Of a stretch of 64,000 nucleotides of DNA, positions 48,301 through 56,462 are shown in pieces. The stretch comes from Colius striatus (taxonomy: Eukaryota > Chordata > Aves > Coliiformes > Coliidae). Every line of letters starts with the position of its first letter. The stretch's first letter is position 1. The stretch spans positions 93,950,362-94,014,361 of the forward strand of contig NC_084759.1 in NCBI RefSeq assembly GCF_028858725.1, read 5' to 3'. The position numbers and the translations under genes are program-made. The notes under the pieces were generated by a model. It saw only the letters and a program-made list of their open reading frames with translations, ran no database searches and was not told the DNA's origin.

Positions 48301-50976
48301 ATGGGCCTGGCAGTGTGAGGTTAGTGGTTGGACTTTACAATCTTAAAGGTCTTTTCCAACTATAACGATTCTGTGACTCTATAAAAACCGAATCTTAAAA
48401 AAACCTCCCCCCACTCCTCCCTTCTCCCCAAGGTTTTACCTCCTCCCCTCCAGCAGCACAGGGGGACGGGGAATGGGGGTTATGGTCAGTTCATCACAGA
48501 TGGTCTTTGCTGCTGCACTCTCTCAGGGGGAGGACTCCTCACACTTCCCACTGCTACAGTGTGGGGTCCCTCTCACAGGAGATAGTCTTCCACAAATTTC
48601 TCCAATGTGAGTCCTTCCCACAGGCCACAACTCTTCACAAACTGCCCCAATATGGGTCTCATCCACAGGGGAAACAGTCCTTCAGAAAAGTGACTGCTCC
48701 AGCATTGGTCCCCCATGGGGTCACAAGTCCTCACAGAAAACATGCCTGGGCTCCTTTCTCCACAGATTCCCAGGTCCTGCCAGGAACTTGCTCCAGGATG
48801 AGCTTCCCACAGGGTCATAGCCTCCTTTGGACATCCACTCACTCCGGCGTGGGATCCTCCAGGGGCTACAGGTGTAGCTCTGTAACTCTGCTCCATCATG
48901 GCCTCCATGGCAGCAGGGGAATCTCTCCTCCAGCGTGTTGGCACCTCTTCCCCTTCTTTCTGCACCAACTTTCGTGTTTGTGGAGATGTTCTAACATTTT
49001 CCCTCTTGTCTGTTGCCGCACTTTTGCACCTGCCCAGCAACTTCTTCCCCTTTACCAATACATTAATCACAGAGGCATCACCTCCCTCACTAATTGTCTG
49101 GGCCTTGGTCAGCAGCAGGTCCATGTTAGAGCTGACTGGCACTGACTCAGTCAGATACAGGGGAGGCTTCTTGCAGCTTGTTTGTTTTAAAGAAGCCACC
49201 CCTCTAGGCCCCTGCTACCAAAAACTGGCCATGCAAAACCACTACAACAACTTAAATTTTTCTTGCTCTAAAACATGTATGACTTAAATATATACTCAGT
49301 AACATACACACACACAGCCAAAATCCCCAAAATGCACACACCATCAGGTAAGGAATCAATTTGCCAGTGAGAAAAGGAAAAATTTTGACCAAGGCTACTA
49401 GAATTTTATTTCTTCTTCAAACACATTATGGAAGTCTGACAGAATATGAGCAGGCCCAAAGATAACTGAAGTATAATGTTACTCTGCAAAGACATATAAA
49501 CGGACAGACACACACATATGAGAGAACCTACAGTTCTTGCACTGGAGCTCATTACAAATGAGCATAAGGAAGGTCTCAGGTTGGAACCTTTCTTTATTGC
49601 AGGATGATTTTGAGGAAGTGTCTCAATTTGAGATTTTAGCAAACAAGCAAAAAAAGGGTCTTTTACAGGAAATCACCATGCCCAGATACTGCAGCAACTT
49701 ACAGGGACTCAAATGTGAAAGAAACAGCCCAGCAGTGATGAGTAAATCACTACACCTTCATCTCCAAAAAGCAGGGGAGGTAAATATGCCAGTTTTTTCA
49801 GGACTGCTCTAATGGTGACCCAGAAAAATCTCTGACCACTACATCTACCTTCTATACAGAGAAGCCATCAAATAAATTCATCCCGTTTATTTTTCTGCAA
49901 AGTAAATTGTGCCTCCCTTGACCACTAACTTACATGCAGACAAAAAGAACGTGGTTGAACCAGTGTACTCAATTTCCCAAAGTTTTCCAACTTGGGCCAA
50001 GGCTTTCAGAGAAACCAAAAGAGCACTGAACGATTGGGAGAGTCCTCATATGTATTAAGAATTTAGATAGGAAAGACCTGCCTGATTTCCCAAAGGTGAA
50101 TCCCACAGCCACACCTTTTGGAACTTGTACTATTCAACATTTTCACAAATGATTTTCAAAAGGATGAACAACTGATAAAGAAGTTTGCTAGCACCAGCAC
50201 AAACTTACTTAGGAGAGATGCATCTAAAGATGAGTGAAAAGGCCTGCAGAAAGACCTCATACTGCTGAGTGACTACATACATCACATAAAATTCAACTTT
50301 GATGAACATAAATTAAAACCATTTGTTTCTTGCTAACTGACAGGCCTAGGCTCAAAGGACTCACCTTTGGGAAATCAAGCAGATGTTTCTTATCTAAATT
50401 CAAGTTGGAAAACTTTGGGAAATTGAATACACTGGGTCAACCACGTTCTTTTTATCTGCATGTAAGTTACTGGCCAAGTGAGGCAAAACTTCCTTTGCAG
50501 AGAAATAAACTGGATGAATTTATTTAACAGCTTCTCTGTATGGAAGGTAGATGTTCCCCTTTACTAATAACTGCTAGTAAATTAGCAGTTACGACTCTAG
50601 AATGTCGCCAAACAGCCAATGCAGGTAATTTTCTAAAAATAACAGTTCAGCATTCAGCAGCAGAACCCAAGGGCAATATGCACAAGGACTAGTCAACCTG
50701 TATAAAGCTGTATGATCTCACATTCTTTCCCTAAACCATCCACTACCAGTGTCACGTACCAGTCAACAATCCAATACCTTGGATTAGGTGTTTCATATCA
50801 TACTTCATTTCAGGGCTCTGCATCTGCTACAAAACTGAAGTGAAACTTACACGAACAGTGGTGTCCACACCTGCCGAAGCCAGACGGTTGATCTTCCCAT
50901 CAGCACCGTGTTGGAAGTCTAAGCTGTAAACAGGCTCCTTATTATGCCACACAATTTCACAAGTGATGACCTTCAT
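30189..50976 (-). CDS. CHAF1B: CAF-1 subunit p60 (CHAF1B), 13 coding exons
   Basis: Complete coding region rebuilt from 13 exons with GT-AG boundaries and matching phases: 1719 nt, 572 residues plus stop; human is 559. Exons: 50851-50976, 43416-43548, 43172-43289, 41556-41659, 39377-39473, 37632-37716, 36550-36643, 35875-35944, 35676-35767, 34063-34225, 32208-32630, 30807-30898, 30189-30310. The protein is the WD40 subunit of chromatin assembly factor 1, which with p150 and p48 deposits new H3-H4 on replicating or repaired DNA in the nucleus (family knowledge). It starts [20 protein letters not shown]. Residues 1 to about 390 form the WD40 propeller (for example [28 protein letters not shown]). 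The C-terminal third is disordered and rich in S, T and P, then has two basic ASF1-binding B-domain-like motifs, [11 protein letters not shown] and RRVNLIPLK. No frameshift or internal stop was seen. The ATG has A at -3. Confidence 0.97.
30807..30898 (-). CDS. CHAF1B: CHAF1B exon 13 (codons 502-533)
   Basis: Follows acceptor TTTTTTAAAG, donor GTAAGC. Begins with the second base-rich motif [11 protein letters not shown], of which the first Arg codon is split across the intron. Confidence 0.94.
32208..32630 (-). CDS. CHAF1B: CHAF1B exon 12 (codons 361-502; largest exon)
   Basis: Encodes the end of the propeller ([20 protein letters not shown]), the conserved [11 protein letters not shown] segment, a Ser/Thr/Pro-rich linker and [13 protein letters not shown]. 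The acceptor is unusual: the bases before CCCCGTAG are an A11 run rather than pyrimidines. Donor is AAG|GTGAGA. The antisense + strand frame at 32082-32477 is a shadow. Confidence 0.96.
33119..33383 (-). repeat. CR1 LINE 3'-end fragment in CHAF1B intron
   Basis: ACAGAATCATAGAATGG, 'ggttggaagggacctttagagatcatctagtcc', then the CR1 3' UTR to 'ccccttgtcctgttgctagataccacagaaaa'. It is close to consensus, so relatively young. Lies between exons 12 and 11, in the CHAF1B sense direction. Confidence 0.95.
34063..34225 (-). CDS. CHAF1B: CHAF1B exon 11 (codons 307-361)
   Basis: Acceptor TGCATTCTAG, donor ATG|GTAGGT. Encodes [15 protein letters not shown] and [19 protein letters not shown], propeller blades strongly conserved with human. 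The start ([12 protein letters not shown]) is variable. Confidence 0.96.
35676..35767 (-). CDS. CHAF1B: CHAF1B exon 10 (codons 276-307)
   Basis: Encodes [19 protein letters not shown] and [12 protein letters not shown]. Acceptor TTTATAAAAG, donor AAAG|GTACTG. Confidence 0.95.
35875..35944 (-). CDS. CHAF1B: CHAF1B exon 9 (codons 253-276)
   Basis: Encodes [19 protein letters not shown] then NNLKR. Acceptor ATTTTTGCAG, donor AAAAG|GTAGAG. Nearly identical to the human peptide. Confidence 0.96.
36550..36643 (-). CDS. CHAF1B: CHAF1B exon 8 (codons 222-253)
   Basis: Encodes [20 protein letters not shown] and [11 protein letters not shown]. Acceptor ATATTCCAG, donor CCCG|GTATGT. Confidence 0.96.
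37632..37716 (-). CDS. CHAF1B: CHAF1B exon 7 (codons 193-221)
   Basis: Encodes [20 protein letters not shown] and PSGSGVEGE; ends in phase 0 at GAG|GTATAT. The acceptor is CCACCACGTAG, which is not strongly pyrimidine-rich. Confidence 0.94.
39377..39473 (-). CDS. CHAF1B: CHAF1B exon 6 (codons 161-193)
   Basis: Encodes [20 protein letters not shown] and [12 protein letters not shown]. Acceptor GTAATTTCAG, donor ACAG|GTGAGC. Confidence 0.96.
40095..40180 (-). repeat. CR1 LINE 3'-end fragment in CHAF1B intron
   Basis: TAGAATCATCATGGAATGG then 'ggttggaagggacctttagagatcacctagtcc' to 'caggtccacct': reverse-complement CR1 3' end, near consensus. Confidence 0.93.
41556..41659 (-). CDS. CHAF1B: CHAF1B exon 5 (codons 126-161)
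   Basis: Encodes [18 protein letters not shown] and [16 protein letters not shown], a classic GH...WD WD40 blade. Acceptor CTGCCTTCTAG, donor AAAG|GTGAAT. Confidence 0.97.
43172..43289 (-). CDS. CHAF1B: CHAF1B exon 4 (codons 87-126)
   Basis: Encodes [20 protein letters not shown] and [19 protein letters not shown], including the acidic DEDEAQ insertion typical of p60. Acceptor is a T/C-rich tract then CCCCCTACAG; donor TTAAG|GTAGCC. Confidence 0.97.
43416..43548 (-). CDS. CHAF1B: CHAF1B exon 3 (codons 43-87)
   Basis: Encodes [34 protein letters not shown] and [10 protein letters not shown]. Acceptor TTTTGCAAATAG, donor GATG|GTGAGG. The 5' flank in the intron carries a TA/CA microsatellite about 45 bp from the acceptor. 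Confidence 0.97.
43594..43635. repeat. (TA)n(CA)n microsatellite
   Basis: About 40 bp of alternating TA then CA dinucleotides in the CHAF1B intron just upstream of exon 3. Confidence 0.95.
43751..44752 (+). mobile_element. Solo LTR (copy B), nearly full length
   Basis: About 1.0 kb. The 5' end (ctgtgtttacatggcaaggttttggtag) aligns with the 5' end of copy C; the 3' end carries GGCAATAAAC, 'agactctgctttgccca', 'tatcttgaccca' and terminates in CCACCACA. A 6-bp flank AGCTGC on the left and AGCTGT on the right is a likely target-site duplication with one mismatch. No gag, pol or env sequence flanks it, so it is a solo LTR. It is antisense to CHAF1B. Confidence 0.75.
44936..45240 (-). repeat. CR1 LINE, 3' part (left piece of a split element)
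   Basis: Reverse-complement CR1 3' end and 3' UTR, from ATCACAGAATCTTAAG to 'cctcccaacatccac'. The same element resumes at 46276 after LTR copy D. Confidence 0.93.
45241..46275 (+). mobile_element. Solo LTR (copy D) inserted in a CR1 element
   Basis: 1035 bp, ends GTCATGGTTTG...CAAAACCATGACA, an imperfect terminal inverted repeat shared with copy E. It interrupts a CR1 whose two halves are otherwise contiguous. It contains an open frame at 45497-45937 (146 codons) with [10 protein letters not shown]- and [10 protein letters not shown]-type strings that recur in copy E. No target-site duplication is clear. No retroviral protein domain is present. Confidence 0.75.
46276..47480 (-). repeat. CR1 LINE, ORF2 part (right piece of a split element)
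   Basis: Continues the CR1 from 'ccctttatgtatttgtaaacactaatcag' through the C-terminal reverse-transcriptase region. Minus-strand frames show [37 protein letters not shown] and [20 protein letters not shown], the RT motif order expected in CR1 ORF2, broken by frameshifts. 5' truncated and inactive. Confidence 0.95.
48070..49246 (-). mobile_element. Solo LTR (copy C), reverse orientation
   Basis: About 1.18 kb including a small CR1 insertion at 48297-48384. The 5' end (right side on + strand) reads TGTAGTGGTTTTGCATGG; the 3' side carries the 'ggtgcccaccaag' and 'caaaacagac' blocks, reverse complement of copies A and B. The minus-strand open frame 48573-49199 (208 codons) has internally repeated units. 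The 3' terminus is degraded. Confidence 0.72.
48297..48384 (+). repeat. CR1 3'-end fragment nested in LTR copy C
   Basis: 'tgaggttagtggttggactttacaatcttaaaggtcttttccaacta' then ATTCTGTGACTCTATAAA, a forward CR1 3' end that interrupts the LTR sequence. Confidence 0.85.
49841..50554. repeat. Large imperfect inverted repeat
   Basis: The left arm (49841-50103) and the right arm (about 50358-50554) are reverse complements with scattered mismatches. Shared strings, read as left arm against complemented right arm, include AACGTGGTTGA, CAATTTCCCAAAGTTTTCCA, ACTTACATGCAGA and GATTTCCCAAAGGTGA. The left arm carries about 65 bp (roughly 49995-50059) that the right arm lacks. The arms flank a spacer of about 250 bp. 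No ORF or known transposon signature was seen in the arms. Confidence 0.9.
50104..50357 (+). repeat. Spacer of the inverted repeat, possibly ancient CR1
   Basis: The + strand near 50120-50200 translates in part to [20 protein letters not shown], which resembles the CR1 RT segment LFNIFINDL, but it is very degraded. Only a weak case can be made. Confidence 0.3.
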
Positions 50977-50981
50977 GATTG
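50851..50981 (-). CDS. CHAF1B: CHAF1B exon 2 with start codon (codons 1-42)
   Basis: Acceptor TTTTCTTTAG leaves a 5-nt 5' UTR (CAATC) before ATG at 50976-50974. Encodes [19 protein letters not shown] and [18 protein letters not shown]..., ending in phase 0 at CGT|GTAAGT, a perfect donor. Confidence 0.97.
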
Positions 50982-51827
50982 CTAAAGAAAACAGCAAATA
51001 ACAGATAAATTCTTTGTTTTTGTGACTAGAAGCAAGCAAAGTTAATACAGATTTTGAAGCACCAGTGACAGATGCTATAACAATTCTACTCACAGAAACA
51101 AACCAGGATGCTGCAAGAAAACGATTTCTAAATTCTGTTATTTACTATGGCTAGGGAGAGAGGTAACAAAGCCATGTCTCTCGGTAGAATTAAACGTTGT
51201 GACAGAAGCACCGGGTAGCACCAGAGGAAACAGTAACCCCGCAGTTTCTCATTCAGCCCCCTGGCACCGCCTCGGCTGACCTAGCTCTGCTCTGCCTTCG
51301 CCCAGCTCCCGGCGGGGGCCAGCCTTGGCCGTGCGGCGCCGCGCCACCACTACGCCACCCACCCATCCCTCCATCCCTTTACCCCTCGGGGCAACAACTA
51401 CTTCCGTACCGACAGCAAAGCACTGCGAAGCCGCAACGCCGGAAAGGCGCGAAGGCCCTGCGGGGACAGGAACAAGGCTGGAGGCGTCGCTGGCGACAGG
51501 TACCCCCGGCCGCGCAGCCGCCTCCCGGACGGACAGCACCGTCTGTCTCCGGTGGCCCCGAAAACCGACCCTGGCCCGCCGGGGACTGGCGATACGCGAC
51601 GCCGTGAGAGGATCAGCCAGAGGAAAACCAACGCGTTGGCTGGCGACAGCCCTACGAGCAGCCGGGGAGAACTCCTCGCCACTCGGCCCCGTGGCCGCCC
51701 GCCTTCAGGGAGCCCCAGTTCCCTCTTGCACCGCAATCGCCCGTTCGCCCTCAGGGCGCACGGCTCCCTCCCGGAGCGCCGCCGGCCCCGACCGCCAGCG
51801 CGGGGCGGGCGCGCCCCCAACTCCTAC

Positions 51828-51960
51828 CTCCGGTGCCGCACGGCCCGGCTCCAGCGCCCGCGCGCCTTTCCCGCCCCGCGCCGGCGCCTGCGCGCAGCCC
51901 CCTCACCGGCGGCCGGGCAGCGCCCCCCGGCGGCGGCGGGAAGGGCGGGAAGGCGATGGC
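51828..51960 (-). other. CHAF1B: Candidate non-coding exon 1 of CHAF1B
   Basis: A good minus-strand donor, CGGAG|GTAGGAG, occurs at 51828/51827 within the CpG island. The coding exon has its own acceptor, so a 5' non-coding exon must exist; this is the best donor seen. The transcription start is not determined. Confidence 0.35.
51867..51951. promoter_or_regulatory. Cluster of three E2F-like sites
   Basis: TTTCCCGC at 51867-51874 and two GGCGGGAA octamers at 51935-51942 and 51944-51951, each fitting the E2F consensus TTTSSCGC or its complement (TTSSCGCC class). They lie at the probable transcription start of CHAF1B. Confidence 0.55.
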
Positions 51961-52289
51961 CCGGCAGGGCCCTCCCCCGGCCGGAGCGTCACGCTACTCG
52001 CGACCCGAGTTCTGCGGGTGGGCTGGGAAGGGCTCGGCCAGCTCTCATGGAAGCACGAGAATGAGGAGGGGGAGTCGTTGGGAGAAATCCCCCACCTCTG
52101 CAGCGTTGCCGCTGAGGTTATGAGTGTCAGCTGCGTTTCCTTGTGCCCAGCGCTAAGCTTGCTTCCAATTTAAAATAACAAACCATACACAAACAGCAAA
52201 ACAAAAGCTAAAGAAACTCCCAACAACGCTCTCCCACCCTTCACAAAAAGAGAAAAAAAATGGCATTGCCTGTATTTGAGATGTTTTTA

Positions 52290-52836
52290 CATTTAGAGTT
52301 CTCCTCCCCCTCTACTCTGCCCTGGTGAGTGCTCAGTACTCTCCCTCATAGGAGCACTGTGTCCAGTTCTGGGCTCCCCAGCTCAGGAGGGACAGACAAC
52401 TTCTGGAGAGTCCAGTGCAGGGCCACCAAGGTGATCGGGGCACTGGAACATCTTCCTTACGAGGAAAGACTGTGGGAACTGGGGCTGTTCAGTCTAGAGA
52501 AGAGAACACTGAGGGACAGAACCTATCAGCACTTAAAAATATCTTAAGGGCAGCTGTTGAAAGGATGGATAGGGGCTAGTCTGTTCTCTGTAGTGCCCTA
52601 CAAGGGGTAATGGGCACAAGCTGGAACACAGGAAGTTCTACTTGAACTTGAGGAGAAACTTCTTTACTGTAAGGGTAAGGGAGCCCTGACACAGGCTGCC
52701 CAGGGAGGTTGTGGAGTCCCTCTGGTTTCAAAACCCACCTGGATGTGTTCCTGTGTGACTTGATTGAGGTAGACTTGCTTTAGCAGGGGGTTGGATCATC
52801 ATCTCTAGAGGTCCCTTCCATTCTGTGATTCTATAC
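52290..52836 (+). repeat. CR1 LINE fragment between CHAF1B and MORC3
   Basis: Forward CR1 from 'ctctactctgccctggtgag' (end of ORF2) through 'gtccagttctgggctccccagctcaggagg' to the 3' end 'gaggtcccttccattctgtgattctat'. 5' truncated. Confidence 0.94.
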
Positions 52837-53946
52837 ACTTGGTCAAATACCAACCAAGGCCCAAAATTCTCCTTTATTTCAAATGCAAACCTTTCCATTT
52901 AAAATGATAATTAAAAATTATTTCTTTAGATGCTGGCATCCACCATTCCTTCTTCCCCCATCCCCTGTGGCTGTGCCACTTCTCACTGCCTTCCTGATAC
53001 TAATGGGCAAAAAGAACCACCGGCCATATGGTTTAAGCCAAAACTTGTATTCTGAAGATCTCAGCAGTTACTGTACTGCCTAAAGCATCAGGTGAGAAAG
53101 GCAGCAGAAGAGAACAAAGAAACATTTACTGTATATAGCTTTATTTTTAAATTATTTTTTAAAAGGACATCTCACTAGAGGGCAATGGGAATTCCATGCA
53201 AGTATGGCTGGACTTAGAAAGCCAGGAGAGTGCAAGTCCTTGTGCTTGATTTGAAATTTCACTTGCACAGCAGAAAGCATGGAAGTACACCCATGTATTA
53301 AAACCAGGCAATTCCTTGAAGTCACATCCCCTGAATTATATAAGAGCACTGCATTTTCCAGACCTAGAACATTTCCCTACCAAGTGTAACCCTTTCCACA
53401 ACAATACCTTGCAAACTGCCACCTCTTTATTAGTCTGTATCAGTACTAGTCAGGGAAGAACTGCCTGCCTCACCCACAAAAAAAGCCACAAAAAATGCCT
53501 GAAAGAACTTCCGTCTCACGCTCGAGAAACGATCAATTTAGGCCTAACAGTAAAACTTCACAAGGACAGCTGATCAGATCCAATCTAATCCTGTCACCTG
53601 AAGTTGTAGGTGGTGACACCTGACTCTTCTCTTTGCATTCGTGGCACTTCAGCATCAGTACCACTGAGACAATGGCTCTACAGCAAGGCCTTGTCTCAGC
53701 TCTTGTCTCAAATCCCATTGCAGTAACAGTCTGGTAACTGAGTAACAGGATTGCCCACACAACCCCCACCGTCTGAAGCAGCACAGTCAGCCAGCTGATT
53801 TGGGGCTCTATTAGCATACCTGCCTGGCCTGAGGTGAGGGCGTGCTTGCTGTGCCCAAGTCTTCTGCTCAAAACCTGACCCAGCCAGCTTTTTCCTAAGA
53901 CCAAAAACTTTAAATAAGCCAGAGACACTAGCCATTCTGCATAGTA
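52837..53946. other. Intergenic DNA between MORC3 and CHAF1B
   Basis: No gene recognised. It lies downstream of the probable MORC3 cleavage site and upstream of the CHAF1B promoter. Confidence 0.5.
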
Positions 53947-53952
53947 TTTATT
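53947..53952 (-). terminator. MORC3: Probable MORC3 poly(A) signal
   Basis: AATAAA on the minus strand, the first canonical hexamer found downstream of the MORC3 stop codon; weaker ATTAAA variants occur near 54024. Confidence 0.5.
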
Positions 53953-56308
53953 TATAAACAAAAACATTGCATTTGATCACATACAAGTGTTGATCCAGCA
54001 AACTCAGATTCATATATTGTTTTTAATTTTTTACAAAAAATACATTTTAACAAGTAAATAAAAACCATTTCCATTAGTCCACTGTTCTTCAAAGTGTAAA
54101 TGTACAGGGTAAATTTGCCATTTTTAATATAGTCATATGCTATATTTTGCCAGCTGTCTATAAGAAATTCAACTACAGTCTGATGAAACAATAAATAACA
54201 ATTAAGAAATGGAAAACTACACACCAATAAATGGAAAATATAAACTTTTTAAAAGTCATACAAACAGTTATATTACAGCCACCTCTTCAAAAATCAAACA
54301 TTCAATTTATCCATTATAAAGTTCAACAGTATTGCATTACCCTCATTGCCATAATAGAATAGATAGCATCTTAAAATTGAAATACTGTCCATCGAAAGAA
54401 ACTGACTGAATTTCAACTAAAAGAAACATAACCTAATTAAATCAGGACAGTACCAGTGCAAAAGCCAAAAATGTTGGCTTTATGAAAAAAAGACACTTCC
54501 TAGGAATGACCATATTGAATGGTTCTATTTCACAATGCTTCTGTTTTTGTTAAAACAATATTTTAAAAGCAAAATCCATTTTTTCTTGGTCGTTATGTGG
54601 ATGAAAAATACCACCAAAGAGTAAAAGGTGGATTTTTTACCTTTGACACCTTTTTTCTTATTCCCCATGACTTCAAACAAAAAGCATGCAATGGCCGAGA
54701 ATACTGTCACCACTGTAACAGCAATTTGTCTCAGTACTCTTTCTTTCAGGAAGTTTTTGCATGAGCATTGGAGCACAGAACTAGTGGCTTAAGAGCTCCT
54801 GTAACACATTTAAGGAAAAAAAAACACCAAGGAGGGGAGGGAAACAACAACTCCCCTATCTTGGCTATAATAAAAGATGTTTAAGCTTTAAGACAGCATA
54901 AACAAGTTGTATTTGAACACTTTCAGCTTTAGCTCACTCTGTAGTTGTTAACACCACAGGTAAGTAAACATGCCTCCTCAAAGGTCCAAAACCTTCATTC
55001 AGCTAGTTACTCAAGGGTTTAGTAGGCTGACCCATTTGTACTCAGCACATTACATTGTGATATGAAGGAAAGTTTTGCAGGTGAATCTCAACACCCTTGC
55101 ATCGGCCTAAGAGACTCCAAAGAGGACTGTATGTCTAATACTGCAACAATTTGGGTTTTTGAGAAAATAGATGTAAGAGTTTGTGCACATCACCGAACCT
55201 CTATGTCAATCCTCTTCAACATTGGGCTTCCCTGAAAAAAGTCCTTCAGTTCTCAAGAGGCGGCATTCTATGCAGAGCAGAGGTTGCCCAGGACTCCTAC
55301 CCGAGCTCTGGATATGCCACCCCACCTTGTTCTCTCCAATGGTCCACCAAGATGCTTCACCACTCCATCAGCCTTTGACTTGGAGAAAAAAAGTGGGCAA
55401 AGGCTGTGTGTGAAATCTGACCACTGAAGCCATGTACTGGTACGTACCTGGGCTTAGGAACCAGTACTGTGGCATTCAAATGGGAACTATATGGTAGAAC
55501 TGATGATCCCTCTGACTGCTCAAATACAGACAGGTTCTTGGATGTAGAAAACAAGTAGCAATGGCAGGACACAAAGAAGCACGTGGAGTTTCCATCACTG
55601 AAAAGGCTGAAACATCCTGGCCATACCCCACAGAGTTGTTTATGCTGCAAAACTATGTACAGATAGTGTTCTTCAGTGACATTAAAGAATCCGAAAGGGA
55701 GTAAAACATAATCAGTTTTCAGGATAAAACCCTTAAGGAATTTTCCTTCTTTTGGTAGCAAAATACAAATATTACCCATATGGCCAAAAATTTCACCTAC
55801 TAGTTACATTTCTATCCCATTAATGCAACATACATCATTGCTGATAGCCATGAGACAATACTGTAGTATATAACAGCACTATTAAGGTTTGTTCTGAAAA
55901 GGAAATCAAGGAAGGTTCATTTTTGCATTTTTAACATATTCCACTACTTAGATTTTAGAAGAGGAAATAATTGCAAGTATTAATGCTTATATAAGATTGA
56001 AAGTCAACGAAAAAGCTTTTGTAGAAAAGTATTAAGATTCCTAATAATAAAAATATTTGCAAATTTAATTACAAATACATTTTAAAAGCAAAGTCCTTAA
56101 TTAAGTACATCAGGGTTGGTCAATATTGACAGTGTTCCTTTAAGAAGAAGTGAAGATAACACCCACTGCATCTGTGGGAACATGTAAATGCAGAGAGTAT
56201 ATACCCTTATTGATGAAATTATGTCAAATATATAAAGTGAAGCAGTATATACAATTTCGAATCTACACAAAGGTATAATGGAAGATCAAGCAAGAGTCTG
56301 CTAAAATC
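53947..56308 (-). other. MORC3: Probable MORC3 3' UTR (about 2.4 kb)
   Basis: AT-rich, repeat-free DNA from the MORC3 stop to the first canonical AATAAA. Two minus-strand open frames in it (55357-55779, 140 codons; 54525-54776, 83 codons with one hydrophobic stretch) have no recognised family and are most simply chance frames. Confidence 0.5.
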
Positions 56309-56462
56309 TTAAGTACTACTGATTTCATGCATTTGTTCTACAACTTGTCCTAAAATTTCATCCACTACATCGATATCATAATTTACTTGCTGCAAGTCTA
56401 GATCAGGCATGATTGTAGCCAGAAGTTGTCCAACATTCACTCGAAGTGAGCGTAGTTTCAAG
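56309..56462 (-). CDS. MORC3: MORC3 last coding exon
   Basis: Acceptor ATTTCTTCACAG; 50 codons then TAA. Encodes [20 protein letters not shown] and the conserved [20 protein letters not shown] segment. Confidence 0.97.

Larger units (their letters stand above)
43549..50850 (-). other. CHAF1B: CHAF1B intron after the start-codon exon, packed with repeats
   Basis: A 7.3 kb intron. In order along the + strand it holds a microsatellite, LTR copy B, a CR1 element split by LTR copy D, LTR copy C with a CR1 fragment inside it, and a large inverted repeat. No additional exon is visible. Confidence 0.8.
51290..52080. promoter_or_regulatory. CHAF1B: CpG island, CHAF1B promoter
   Basis: GC- and CpG-dense stretch about 0.3-1.1 kb upstream of the CHAF1B start-codon exon. 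It has GC boxes (GGGGCGGGC near 51802, CCGCCCC near 51871) and no TATA box. Long open frames here on both strands (up to 282 codons) arise from the lack of AT-rich stops and do not resemble proteins. No divergent + strand gene is recognised downstream, so it most likely serves CHAF1B alone. Confidence 0.85.

Noticed and set aside
51325-52173. 282-codon + strand open frame, and other long frames on both strands
   Set aside because: Lies in the CpG island; open only because the DNA is very GC-rich. Low-complexity Pro/Arg/Ala product with no family resemblance.
54525-54776. 83-codon frame with a hydrophobic segment resembling a small membrane protein
   Set aside because: AT-rich 3' UTR sequence; Lys/Phe-rich ends are what such DNA encodes by chance. 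No match to a small membrane protein I know.
55357-55779. 140-codon minus-strand frame in the MORC3 3' UTR
   Set aside because: No recognised family; lies in the probable 3' UTR and has no independent promoter or splice signals.
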